7,133 bases of DNA from Bacteroidetes bacterium UBA6063 (lineage in GTDB: Bacteria; Bacteroidota; Bacteroidia; NS11-12g; UBA9320): contig DIYD01000052.1 of the NCBI GenBank assembly GCA_002428905.1, positions 1,075-8,207 of the forward strand, read 5' to 3'. A program made the position numbers and the translations under genes. Below are positions 1 through 5,228 of this stretch, piece after piece. Numbering within the stretch: the first letter of the stretch is position 1; each line of letters starts with the position of its first letter. The notes below the pieces were generated by a model. The model searched no databases. It was not told the origin of the DNA and worked only from the letters and a program-made list of their open reading frames with translations.

Positions 1-88
1 CATGACGTTGAATCATGGTTCCCATTGCACCATCGAGAAACATAATTCTCTGGTTCAATATTTCATTTATTTGGGTCCGTATAACCAT
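1..88 (-). CDS. metH: Methionine synthase (cobalamin-dependent), N-terminal fragment; runs off left edge
   Basis: Reading the minus strand from an ATG at 88-86 gives 29 codons beginning MVIRTQINEILNQ. They contain RIMFLDGAMGTMIQ, the hallmark start of the homocysteine-binding domain of MetH (compare the L-D-G-x-M-G-T-M-I-Q motif near the N-terminus of E. coli MetH). The enzyme transfers a methyl group from methyl-tetrahydrofolate via cobalamin to homocysteine, in the cytoplasm. Only the first part of the first domain is visible. It is therefore undecided whether the gene is full length or the short homocysteine-methyltransferase half of a split metH, which occurs in some Bacteroidota. The start is not certain: the frame stays open upstream for 13 more codons to a TAA and holds no other ATG. 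An AAGGAG lies about 23 nt before the ATG, too far to serve it. The identification is strong despite the small fragment, because the motif is specific and sits at the expected distance from the start. Confidence 0.85.
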   Translation of the reverse strand, partial: MVIRTQINEILNQRIMFLDGAMGTMIQRH

Positions 89-208
89 TGGGCAAAAATA
101 ATTCAGTTGTTCTCCTTCAGTACTGTTTTAAACACAAAACATCGAAAAAGGATTTGAATGTGTCAATAAACTTGATTTTCAAACCATTCTTCTTCCAGTG
201 TTTGGGTT
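89..208. other. Intergenic region between the L,D-transpeptidase gene and metH
   Basis: 120 nt with no gene; it holds the leader of metH on the minus strand. I see no hairpin with a U-tract after the upstream lipoprotein gene. Two weak promoter candidates are visible on the minus strand. One is TTG (166-164), 21 nt, then ATGTTTTG (142-135), which matches the TTTG half of the Bacteroidota -7 element but has AT for TA. The other is a full TAnnTTTG match (TATTTTTG, 100-93) lying only 4 nt before the ATG and lacking a TTG at the right distance. The region is too short and lacks the conserved core for a cobalamin riboswitch, and I recognise no SAM riboswitch. Confidence 0.4.
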
Positions 209-817
209 TCATCGGTACACCCACAGCAATATGGGTTTTGCAGAACCGTCGATAATTGGTTCAAGGGCTGACAAGAATTGTGGTGATACGGTAGGACAGC
301 CTTCACTTAAACAAATTCCGAAACTCTGCTCCATATCGGGCACGCAGCCGTGAGAATGCAATACCACAAAACGTGCAAAGGCATTTGAATTGGACGTGTC
401 AAGTCCATACAGTTTATAAGCCGTTCCAAATTGGCCGTCATACTTATATCCAACTTTGTACCTTCCCAATGAAGTACAATTACTGCCTTCCACATTGCTA
501 AACTGGGGCTTCCCAACGTATTTCTTGCAGTGGCCATGCGTAACCAAACCGGATTTCACAACGGATTGTGAATCGAGATTAACGACAAAAAAACGCCTTT
601 TACCTGAACGCATGGACATATCAGAAAAAAACGCAATATGGGTGTTGTACTGCTTCGCCCTTGCGTAATCCAGTGCTTTTTGCATGCGCTTTTTACTGAC
701 TTTGGCCTTCTTAACTTTGGCTTTAGCTGGTGATTCAGGTAAATCATCCGGATTGTTGGATGCATTGCAGGCTAGGAGTAAAAGTGGTAAAAAAATCAGA
801 AGATGTTTCAGGCGCAT
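209..817 (-). CDS. Murein L,D-transpeptidase catalytic-domain lipoprotein (YkuD_2-like)
   Basis: 202 aa. The N-terminus is a lipoprotein signal: basic MRLKH, a hydrophobic run rich in Leu, then lipobox LLAC with the lipidated Cys at 17. A Lys/Ala-rich linker (about 30-45) leads to the catalytic region. That region has the KRRFFVVNLDSQ strand (73-84), a THG motif (93-95), GSNCTSLGRY (111-120), VVLHSHG (151-157) and SEGCP (171-175). Cys174 is the expected nucleophile and His154 or His156 its partner, as in the family of L,D-transpeptidases that remodel peptidoglycan crosslinks or anchor proteins. The product should be membrane-anchored and face the periplasm. Besides the lipobox Cys there are five Cys (97, 114, 158, 169, 174), more than the catalytic one needs, so a disulfide is possible. 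The gene starts 75 nt after the acetyltransferase gene on the same strand with no clear promoter between, so co-transcription is likely. The actual substrate is not known; the family is annotated by motif. Confidence 0.78.
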   Translation of the reverse strand: MRLKHLLIFLPLLLLACNASNNPDDLPESPAKAKVKKAKVSKKRMQKALDYARAKQYNTHIAFFSDMSMRSGKRRFFVVNLDSQSVVKSGLVTHGHCKKYVGKPQFSNVEGSNCTSLGRYKVGYKYDGQFGTAYKLYGLDTSNSNAFARFVVLHSHGCVPDMEQSFGICLSEGCPTVSPQFLSALEPIIDGSAKPILLWVYR

Positions 818-824
818 ACCTTTT

Positions 825-838
825 TCAACTCAAGTTGA
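825..838. repeat. Short palindrome in the leader of the L,D-transpeptidase gene
   Basis: TCAACT and AGTTGA form a perfect 6-bp inverted repeat around a 2-nt centre (CA). On the minus strand it lies directly before the A-rich AAAAAGG that precedes the ATG at 817. It could be an operator half-site pair or chance; nothing else supports a role. Confidence 0.3.
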
Positions 839-892
839 CACTTTATAGTGCACTGTGTGCCCATTTTCTATTATTCGCCAGGTGCTTTTCTA

Positions 893-1312
893 TTATTTGA
901 GCACCATTTTGTAATGAACAATACCCGCCTCTTCAAACTGATCGCCTTCGGGCTTAAATCCAAAACGTTCGTACAGGCTGCATGCACTCAACTGAGAGTG
1001 GAGGTAAACATTTTCCTGGCTTGGCAAATCGTCCAGAACCGCCTGCACAATCTCACCACCAATTCCACGGTTACGGTAAGACTGCAGCACAGCAAATCGC
1101 TCCAGCTTAATCCCATTGGGTGTTCTCCGCCAACGAGCTGTACCAACCGGCTCATCTTCCAACAAGGCAAGAAAGTGTACCGATGTCTCTTCGAACTTAT
1201 CGTATTCGAGCGTAGGATCCACCCTTTGCTCATCGACAAACACCGTTTGGCGAATACTAAAAATAGTATCTAACTGTTTCCCACTTAACACCTTTACAAC
1301 TTTAACTGCCAT
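893..1312 (-). CDS. GNAT-family N-acetyltransferase, YjcF-like
   Basis: 139 aa from the ATG at 1312. The order of motifs fits the YjcF/ElaA branch of GNAT proteins: IRQTVFVDEQRVDP (about 20-33, the V/F-x-x-EQ-x-V-x-P element), EPVGTARWRR (about 59-68, beta-4), LERFAVLQSYRNRGIGG (about 76-92, with the Q/RxxGxG/A-type acetyl-CoA pyrophosphate loop YRNRGIGG), HSQLSACSLYERFGFKPEG (about 109-127, beta-5 to beta-7) and IVHYKMVL at the end. It should transfer an acetyl group from acetyl-CoA to a small amine or amino acid in the cytoplasm; the acceptor cannot be told. An in-frame ATG lies at 1348, but the internal start is better. It has AAAAAGGAGG at 1330-1321, 8 nt upstream, and the promoter element at 1353-1346 would place the transcript start downstream of 1348. 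The protein homology also begins at this Met. It is transcribed divergently from fbaB. Confidence 0.85.
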   Translation of the reverse strand: MAVKVVKVLSGKQLDTIFSIRQTVFVDEQRVDPTLEYDKFEETSVHFLALLEDEPVGTARWRRTPNGIKLERFAVLQSYRNRGIGGEIVQAVLDDLPSQENVYLHSQLSACSLYERFGFKPEGDQFEEAGIVHYKMVLK

Positions 1313-1320
1313 GATCGATT

Positions 1321-1330
1321 CCTCCTTTTT
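1321..1330 (-). promoter_or_regulatory. Strong Shine-Dalgarno sequence deciding the acetyltransferase start
   Basis: On the minus strand AAAAAGGAGG ends 8 nt before the ATG at 1312. It is the only well-placed canonical Shine-Dalgarno in the window; the other starts are preceded by plain A/T-rich sequence, as usual for Bacteroidota. Confidence 0.75.
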
Positions 1331-1345
1331 ATGTTGGGTTCCTAA

Positions 1346-1378
1346 CAAAGTTAATTCGTTTTAGTCTATAGTTGGCAA
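1346..1378 (-). promoter_or_regulatory. Bacteroidota-type promoter of the acetyltransferase gene
   Basis: On the minus strand TTG (1378-1376) is followed after 22 nt by TAACTTTG (1353-1346), an exact TAnnTTTG -7 element. Transcription should begin near 1340, leaving a leader of roughly 28 nt that carries the Shine-Dalgarno. The TTG sits inside one copy of a direct repeat (see 1376-1404). Confidence 0.6.
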
Positions 1379-1404
1379 CCGGTAATATAAAATCTCAACC
1401 GGTA
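1376..1404. repeat. Direct repeat CAACCGGTA x2 in the divergent intergenic region
   Basis: CAACCGGTA occurs at 1376-1384 and again at 1396-1404, 20 bp apart start to start, about two helical turns. Each copy contains the palindrome ACCGGT. The proximal copy covers the TTG (-33) of the acetyltransferase promoter. The arrangement resembles a tandem operator; no regulator gene is in the window to pair it with. Confidence 0.4.
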
Positions 1405-1472
1405 CCTAATCCGTCGTCTATTGCCTATGAATCATACGGTTAGATGCAGTACACAACTTTTAAAAAAAAGGC

Positions 1473-1480
1473 TAATTTTG
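1473..1480 (+). promoter_or_regulatory. Probable -7 element of fbaB
   Basis: TAATTTTG is an exact TAnnTTTG match about 35 nt before the fbaB ATG, giving a predicted leader near 28 nt. No TTG lies at the usual 19-23 nt upstream, so only half of the promoter consensus is present. The rest of the 1349-1514 gap holds the divergent promoter and the CAACCGGTA repeats, with no gene. Confidence 0.45.
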
Positions 1481-1514
1481 CCGTCCTTTTTAAAAGCAAT
1501 AAAATTCAAAAGAG

Positions 1515-2570
1515 ATGAGTATTTCTTCAATCGAAAACATTTTAGGAAACGAAGCAGATTACCTGTTAAATCATACATCCGAAACGATTTCAAAAGATCG
1601 TCTTCACTTACCTGGTCCTGATCATTTAGACAAGACCTGGGGTATTTCTAATCGCAGTCCTCAGGTATTGCGTAGTTTAAATCAGTTGATGAATACAGGT
1701 CGCTTAGGTGGAACTGGCTACATGTCTATCCTTCCTGTTGACCAGGGTATTGAGCACTCTGCGGGAGCGAGCTTTGCTCCAAATCCTGATTATTTCGATC
1801 CGGAAAACATCGTAAAACTTGCTATTGAAGGTGGTTGTAATGGTGTAGCTTCTACGTTCGGGGTTTTGGCAAGCGTATCAAGAAAATATGCACACAAAAT
1901 TCCGTTTATCGTAAAGTTGAACCACAACGAATTAATGACGTATCCTAACAACTTCAACCAAATCATGTTTGGTTCAGTTGAAGAAGCCTGGAACCTGGGC
2001 GCTACAGCGGTGGGTGCAACAATTTACTTTGGGTCTGATGGTGCAGAGCGTCAAATTATGGAAGTAGCTGCTGCGTTCGAGCGCGCTCACGAGTTGGGCA
2101 TGGCTACCATCTTATGGTGCTACTTGCGTAACAGTGGTTTCAAGAAAGACGGAACAGATTACCACGTAGCTACAGACATTACTGCACAGGCGAACCATAT
2201 TGGAGTTACCATTCAGGCAGACATTATCAAACAAAAATTACCAGAGAATAATGGCGGTTATACCGCAATTGGATTTGGTAAAACACACGACAAAGTATAC
2301 TCAGAATTAACCTCTGACCACCCAATCGATTTATGCCGTTACCAGGTGGCGAACTGCTACATGGGTAAAGCCGGTTTAATCAACTCAGGCGGTGCTTCTG
2401 GAAACAACGACATGTTCGACGCTGTAAAAACAGCAGTTATCAATAAAAGAGCAGGCGGTTGCGGACTAATTTCCGGAAGAAAAGCGTTCCAAAAACCACT
2501 AAATGAAGGTGTACAACTATTGAATAATATTCAAGATGTATACCTAACTGAGGAAGTTACAATTGCCTAA
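1515..2570 (+). CDS. fbaB: Class I fructose-bisphosphate aldolase (DhnA/FbaB type)
   Basis: 351 aa, practically the length of E. coli FbaB (350 aa), and co-linear with it from end to end. It cleaves fructose-1,6-bisphosphate to dihydroxyacetone phosphate and glyceraldehyde-3-phosphate, or joins them in gluconeogenesis, through a Schiff-base lysine without metal. Visible blocks: TGRLGGTGYMSILPVDQG (61-78), EHSAGASFAPNP (80-91), VKLNHNE (133-139), AVGATIYFGS (165-174), ERAHELGMATILW (189-201), ADIIKQK (235-241, the lysine-bearing strand), LINSGGASG (288-296, phosphate loop) and INKRAGGCGLISGRKAF (309-325). No truncation or frameshift is seen. The start at 1515 is preceded by AAAAGAG, a weak ribosome site, and matches the N-terminus of homologues. 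It is followed 57 nt later by accD, which has its own promoter, so the two may be separately transcribed. Confidence 0.95.
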   Translation: MSISSIENILGNEADYLLNHTSETISKDRLHLPGPDHLDKTWGISNRSPQVLRSLNQLMNTGRLGGTGYMSILPVDQGIEHSAGASFAPNPDYFDPENIVKLAIEGGCNGVASTFGVLASVSRKYAHKIPFIVKLNHNELMTYPNNFNQIMFGSVEEAWNLGATAVGATIYFGSDGAERQIMEVAAAFERAHELGMATILWCYLRNSGFKKDGTDYHVATDITAQANHIGVTIQADIIKQKLPENNGGYTAIGFGKTHDKVYSELTSDHPIDLCRYQVANCYMGKAGLINSGGASGNNDMFDAVKTAVINKRAGGCGLISGRKAFQKPLNEGVQLLNNIQDVYLTEEVTIA

Positions 2571-2592
2571 ATCTGTCCGCAGATTCAATTGT
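2559..2592 (+). terminator. Bulged hairpin over the fbaB stop codon; possible weak terminator
   Basis: ACAATTG (2559-2565) pairs with CAATTGT (2586-2592), and AATCTG (2570-2575) pairs with CAGATT (2580-2585) around a TCCG loop. CCTA (2566-2569) is left as a bulge. That is 13 bp in all, spanning the fbaB stop codon. The following bases are only moderately T-rich (ATTCTTT), so termination would be weak. The right arm also contains the TTG of the accD promoter. Confidence 0.4.
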
Positions 2593-2620
2593 ATTCTTTA
2601 AGGTTATTTCCGTAAATTTG
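2589..2620 (+). promoter_or_regulatory. Bacteroidota-type promoter of accD, almost leaderless
   Basis: TTG (2589-2591), 21 nt, then TAAATTTG (2613-2620), an exact -7 element with good spacing. Because the accD ATG begins at 2628, only 7 nt after the element, the transcript would start within a few bases of the start codon. Confidence 0.6.
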
Positions 2621-2627
2621 ATTTGAT

Positions 2628-3518
2628 ATGAGTTGGTTTAAGCGAGTAAAAGACGGTATTTTAACAAAAACTCAGGACAAGAAATCTACGCCAGATGGGT
2701 TGTGGGTGAAGTGCCCTGAGTGTCAAACACCACATGCGAGCAAAGACTTTGCAGTAGCAATGTGGGTGTGTAGCGAATGCGGACATCATACGAGAATTGG
2801 TTCAGCTGAATATTTCGAAATCTTCTTCGATAACGGAAAATTCACCGAATTGAATGCAAACATGGTCTCTGGTGACCCATTGAAATTCGTTGACAATAAA
2901 GACTACCCAACCCGTATTGCAGCGGCGCAGGAAAAAACGCAACTGAACGACGCAGCACGCACTGCAGTGGGCAAAATGAATGGTATGAAAGTCGTAATCA
3001 CCAGCATGGATTTCAGCTTTATTGGTGGATCTATGGGAACTGTGGTTGGAGAGAAAATCGCTCGTTCTATTGATTACGCCCGAGAGCACAGAATACCACT
3101 GATTGTAGTATCGAAAAGTGGAGGTGCACGTATGATGGAAGCGGCGTTTAGTCTAATGCAAATGGCCAAAACCAGCGCTAAACTGGCATTGCTTGATCAG
3201 GAAGGCATTCCTTTCATCTCCTACCTCACAGACCCTACCACAGGTGGTGTAACAGCATCATTTGCCATGTTAGGAGACTTCAACATTGCAGAGCCTAACG
3301 CGTTGATCGGATTTGCCGGCCCACGTGTAATTAAGGAAACAATCGGAAAAGACCTACCCAAAGGCTTCCAGCGCAGTGAATTCTTGCAAGAACACGGTTT
3401 TGTCGACTTCATTGTTGAGCGGAAAGACGCGAAAGAAAAAATAGCTTCCTTGCTTGCCCTGATCTGTGATAAAAAAGCAAAACCAAAGTCAGAAGAAAAG
3501 AAAACAGCAACGGCTTAA
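2628..3518 (+). CDS. accD: Acetyl-CoA carboxylase carboxyltransferase subunit beta
   Basis: 296 aa, normal for AccD. With AccA it transfers the carboxyl group from carboxybiotin (on AccB) to acetyl-CoA, giving malonyl-CoA, the first step of fatty-acid synthesis, in the cytoplasm. The N-terminal zinc ribbon is intact: Cys29, Cys32, Cys48 and Cys51 (CPEC and CSEC). The crotonase-fold part has FIGGSMGTVVGEKI (131-144), SGGARMMEA (164-172), DPTTGGVTASFAMLGD (202-217) and IGFAGPRVI (227-235). The SGGARMMEA form, in place of SGGARMQEG of proteobacteria, fits Bacteroidota. The C-terminus ends in a short Lys/Glu tail (about 282-293), which looks dispensable. The neighbouring fbaB and gcvH are unrelated steps of central metabolism; 57 nt separates it from fbaB and 62 nt from gcvH. 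No Shine-Dalgarno is seen before the ATG. Confidence 0.96.
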   Translation: MSWFKRVKDGILTKTQDKKSTPDGLWVKCPECQTPHASKDFAVAMWVCSECGHHTRIGSAEYFEIFFDNGKFTELNANMVSGDPLKFVDNKDYPTRIAAAQEKTQLNDAARTAVGKMNGMKVVITSMDFSFIGGSMGTVVGEKIARSIDYAREHRIPLIVVSKSGGARMMEAAFSLMQMAKTSAKLALLDQEGIPFISYLTDPTTGGVTASFAMLGDFNIAEPNALIGFAGPRVIKETIGKDLPKGFQRSEFLQEHGFVDFIVERKDAKEKIASLLALICDKKAKPKSEEKKTATA

Positions 3519-3526
3519 TTTTTTTA

Positions 3527-3558
3527 TTGAATTCGTCACGGATTACCACATAAATTTA
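3527..3558 (+). promoter_or_regulatory. Likely promoter of gcvH and the VanZ-family gene
   Basis: TTG (3527-3529), 21 nt, then TAAATTTA (3551-3558). The last base differs from TAnnTTTG, but the spacing equals that of the accD promoter. The predicted leader before the gcvH ATG at 3581 is about 16-20 nt. It lies just after accD, where I see no GC-rich hairpin, only a T-run after the stop codon. Confidence 0.45.
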
Positions 3559-3580
3559 TTACTTCGCAAAAAAAACTTTT

Positions 3581-3961
3581 ATGAATTTCCCAGCAGAATT
3601 AAGATATACAGACGACCACGAATGGGTACGTTTAGACGGTGATGTTGCCACTATTGGAATTACTGACTTTGCTCAAAGCGAATTAGGTGATGTTGTTTTC
3701 GTAGAAATCGAAACAGAAGGCGAAACACTTGACGCAGGTGAAACCTTTGGAACAGTAGAGGCAGTAAAAACAGTATCTGATTTGTACTTACCTGTTGCTG
3801 GCGAAATCATTGAGGTGAATGGCGGATTGGAAGACGCCCCTGAAAGCGTTAACGGCGACCCTTATGGTGATGGCTGGATGATCAAAGTAAAGGTGAGCAA
3901 CACCGCTGACGTTGATGCACTGATGGATGCTGATGCATACAAGGCATCTGTTGGGCAGTAA
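3581..3961 (+). CDS. gcvH: Glycine cleavage system H protein
   Basis: 126 aa, the usual size. H protein carries the aminomethyl group on a lipoyl-lysine between the P, T and L proteins of the glycine cleavage complex, producing methylene-tetrahydrofolate, CO2 and NH3. The start LRYTDDHEWVRLDG (7-20) and IGITDFAQSELGDVVFVE (25-42) are typical. The lipoylation site is GTVEAVKTVSDLYLP (57-71), with Lys63 the attachment residue. The C-terminal NGDPYGDGWMIKVK is also conserved in the family. The genes for the P, T and L proteins are not in the window. The stop codon overlaps the next gene's start in TAATG, so the two are very likely translated from one message. Confidence 0.96.
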   Translation: MNFPAELRYTDDHEWVRLDGDVATIGITDFAQSELGDVVFVEIETEGETLDAGETFGTVEAVKTVSDLYLPVAGEIIEVNGGLEDAPESVNGDPYGDGWMIKVKVSNTADVDALMDADAYKASVGQ

Positions 3962-4350
3962 TGCTCAAATCCTACAGATTCACACTTATTTTATCTATCG
4001 TCATACTAATTCTTAGTGTGATGTCGATTGGGGAACTCCCCAAACTTGAAGTTAAGGCAAGCGATAAGATTGGCCACTTTTTGGCTTATGGCACATTGTG
4101 CGTCGTTGCCTTGTTCGAATATGCAAAACAGAAACGTTGGTCAAACTACATTGGCCGTTGGTTAATTGGTTCTGCATTGCTTTGTGGGCTTTATGGTGTT
4201 CTTATGGAGTTGCTTCAGGCCTCGCCCATAAGTAACCGACACTTTGAGTATTACGACATGTTGGCGAATTTTACTGGTGCCGCAGTTGGTGCGCTGCTGT
4301 TTGGACTTGTGTATAAACGGCTACAACATCGTTTTTCGACCAAAGGTTAA
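3961..4350 (+). CDS. VanZ-family small membrane protein
   Basis: 129 aa. The VanZ-like pattern is visible: an N-terminal hydrophobic helix (about 7-23), DKIGHFLAYG (35-44) opening a second segment, a third with LIGSALLCGLYGVLMELLQ (68-86) and a fourth after RHFEYYDMLANFTGAAVGALLFG (93-115). The conserved charged residues Asp35, His39, Glu83, Gln86 and Asp99 match family positions, giving four membrane spans. Members are named after VanZ of glycopeptide resistance (teicoplanin), but most bacterial homologues, including short ones like this, have no known role, and resistance should not be assumed. The ATG overlaps the gcvH stop by one base, so translational coupling is likely. From memory, this gcvH-VanZ order recurs in other Flavobacteriia; a database check would be needed. 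The start is fixed by the overlap and the first hydrophobic helix. Confidence 0.85.
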   Translation: MLKSYRFTLILSIVILILSVMSIGELPKLEVKASDKIGHFLAYGTLCVVALFEYAKQKRWSNYIGRWLIGSALLCGLYGVLMELLQASPISNRHFEYYDMLANFTGAAVGALLFGLVYKRLQHRFSTKG

Positions 4351-4366
4351 ATATCTTTTACCTTTT
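4342..4366 (+). terminator. Weak hairpin at the end of the VanZ-family gene
   Basis: AAAGGT (4342-4347) pairs with ACCTTT (4360-4365). AAA (4349-4351) and TTT (4357-4359) can extend the stem across a one-base bulge. It overlaps the stop codon and has only four T at its end, so it is at best a weak terminator before the first tonB gene. Confidence 0.3.
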
Positions 4367-4399
4367 AATCGTTAATAGTATATAATACACGAGAATCCC

Positions 4400-4407
4400 T
4401 AAATTTG
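4400..4407 (+). promoter_or_regulatory. Probable -7 element of the first tonB gene
   Basis: TAAATTTG is an exact TAnnTTTG match 22 nt before the ATG at 4430, predicting a leader of about 17 nt. No TTG lies at 19-23 nt upstream. A TATAAT at 4381-4386 is also present but fits the phylum's promoter pattern less well. Confidence 0.45.
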
Positions 4408-4429
4408 AATTTTATAACTTCTGTGAAAC

Positions 4430-5113
4430 ATGGAAATTAAAAAAGCGAAAAACAAAGACAACAAAACCTACAGAACGCTGTTCTTGCTTATCGGTATGTG
4501 CCTGTCGCTGGGCACGGTATACGGTTTAATTGAATACCGAAAGTATGACAAGGTTGAGGTGGAAAACATCGACATGGTGTATGACGAAAACGAAGTTGAG
4601 GTAGAACAAACCCAACAAGAGGAAGAACCACCACCAAAACCCGAACCAGAACAAGACCCAATCATTGAGGTGGTTGAAGACGACGTTGAAGTTGAAGACG
4701 AGGTGGACATTGATATTGAAACAGATGACGATGAAGGTTTCTCTGAAGTAGAAGTTGAAGAAGACGAAGGTCCTGAAGAAACCGATGAGGTTTTCAAGTG
4801 GTACCAGGTTCAGGAAAAAGCACAATTCCCGGGTGGCGACAAAGCCATGGATAAATTCATCGATGAGAATCTGGTTATTCCGGATATCGCTTTTGAAGAA
4901 GCAGAGAGTGGAACTGTACTTGTTGGGTTTACCGTGGAAAAAGATGGTAGCCTTTCAAATATCCGCATCCTTTCAAAACGTAAAATTGGTTACGGTGTAG
5001 AACAAGCAGCGATTAAGTGCATTAAGAAGATGCCTCGTTGGAAGCCTGCTTTGCAGCGTGACAAGCCTGCACGTATGGCATTCACAAAACCCATTCGATT
5101 AAACTTCAACTAA
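4430..5113 (+). CDS. Energy transducer TonB, first of two tandem paralogs
   Basis: 227 aa. TonB couples the proton-motive force of an ExbB/ExbD motor in the inner membrane to TonB-dependent outer-membrane receptors. Layout: cytoplasmic basic tail (1-16, KKAKNKDNK), one membrane anchor (about 17-34, LFLLIGMCLSLGTVYGLI), then a periplasmic linker (about 42-123) that opens with Pro/Glu (EEEPPPKPEPEQ, 64-75) and continues as a very acidic Asp/Glu/Val stretch. The C-terminal domain runs from about 125 to 227: KAQFPGGDKAMDKFI (130-144), NLVIPDIAFEE (147-157), GTVLVGFTVEKDGSLS (161-176), MPRWKPALQRDKPARM (201-216) and a final KPIRLNFN. The FPGG and MP-x-WKPA motifs are typical of Bacteroidota TonB. 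No exbB, exbD or receptor gene is nearby. It ends 21 nt before a strong terminator, so it is probably transcribed apart from its paralog. Confidence 0.92.
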   Translation: MEIKKAKNKDNKTYRTLFLLIGMCLSLGTVYGLIEYRKYDKVEVENIDMVYDENEVEVEQTQQEEEPPPKPEPEQDPIIEVVEDDVEVEDEVDIDIETDDDEGFSEVEVEEDEGPEETDEVFKWYQVQEKAQFPGGDKAMDKFIDENLVIPDIAFEEAESGTVLVGFTVEKDGSLSNIRILSKRKIGYGVEQAAIKCIKKMPRWKPALQRDKPARMAFTKPIRLNFN

Positions 5114-5133
5114 GGTTGAACACAGATATTTAG

Positions 5134-5165
5134 AAAACCGAGACCTTAAACGTCTCGGTTTTTTT
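5134..5165 (+). terminator. Strong intrinsic terminator between the two tonB genes
   Basis: AAAACCGAGAC (5134-5144) and GTCTCGGTTTT (5152-5162) form a perfect 11-bp stem around the 7-nt loop CTTAAAC, ending in seven T (5159-5165). It begins 21 nt after the first tonB stop codon. It should end that transcript, so the second tonB needs its own promoter. Confidence 0.9.
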
Positions 5166-5178
5166 ATACCCATTTTTT

Positions 5179-5210
5179 CCGTTGGTGAACACCAAACCAC
5201 CGTTGGTCAA
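5179..5210. repeat. Palindrome and 21-bp-spaced direct repeat upstream of the second tonB gene
   Basis: CCGTTGGTGAA (5179-5189) and CCGTTGGTCAA (5200-5210) are direct repeats differing at one base and offset by 21 bp, two helical turns. Overlapping the first copy, TTGGTG-AA-CACCAA (5182-5195) is a perfect 6-bp inverted repeat. Both lie between the terminator and the second tonB gene, where its promoter should be. They look like a regulator-binding site; the regulator is unknown. Confidence 0.4.
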
Positions 5211-5228
5211 TTGGCCATTTCCCTTTTA

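Noticed and set aside
89..208. Cobalamin or SAM riboswitch upstream of metH
   Set aside because: Such elements often precede metH, but no conserved core or multi-stem structure is visible in this 120-nt gap.
848..1273. Open frame of 141 codons on the plus strand
   Set aside because: It lies opposite the acetyltransferase gene, has no recognisable motif, and the minus-strand frame has clear GNAT motifs, a promoter and a ribosome site.
1313..1348. Upstream ATG at 1348 as start of the acetyltransferase
   Set aside because: It would add 12 residues without homology, lies inside or upstream of the promoter's -7 element, and has no ribosome site; the ATG at 1312 has a strong one.
3961..4350. VanZ-family gene as a glycopeptide resistance determinant
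   Set aside because: No vanA, vanH, vanX or two-component regulator is present. The family name is historical and the chromosomal core context argues against resistance.
4381..4386. TATAAT as a sigma-70 -10 box for the first tonB gene
   Set aside because: No TTGACA partner at 17 nt, and the Bacteroidota -7 element TAAATTTG lies closer and better placed.
4468..4825. Long antisense open frames across the first tonB gene, one Ser/Thr-rich
   Set aside because: They are the reverse reading of GAN/GTN-rich codons for Glu, Asp and Val. Low complexity and the absence of any domain show they are shadows. The same holds for the Ser-rich antisense frame at 5442-5648.
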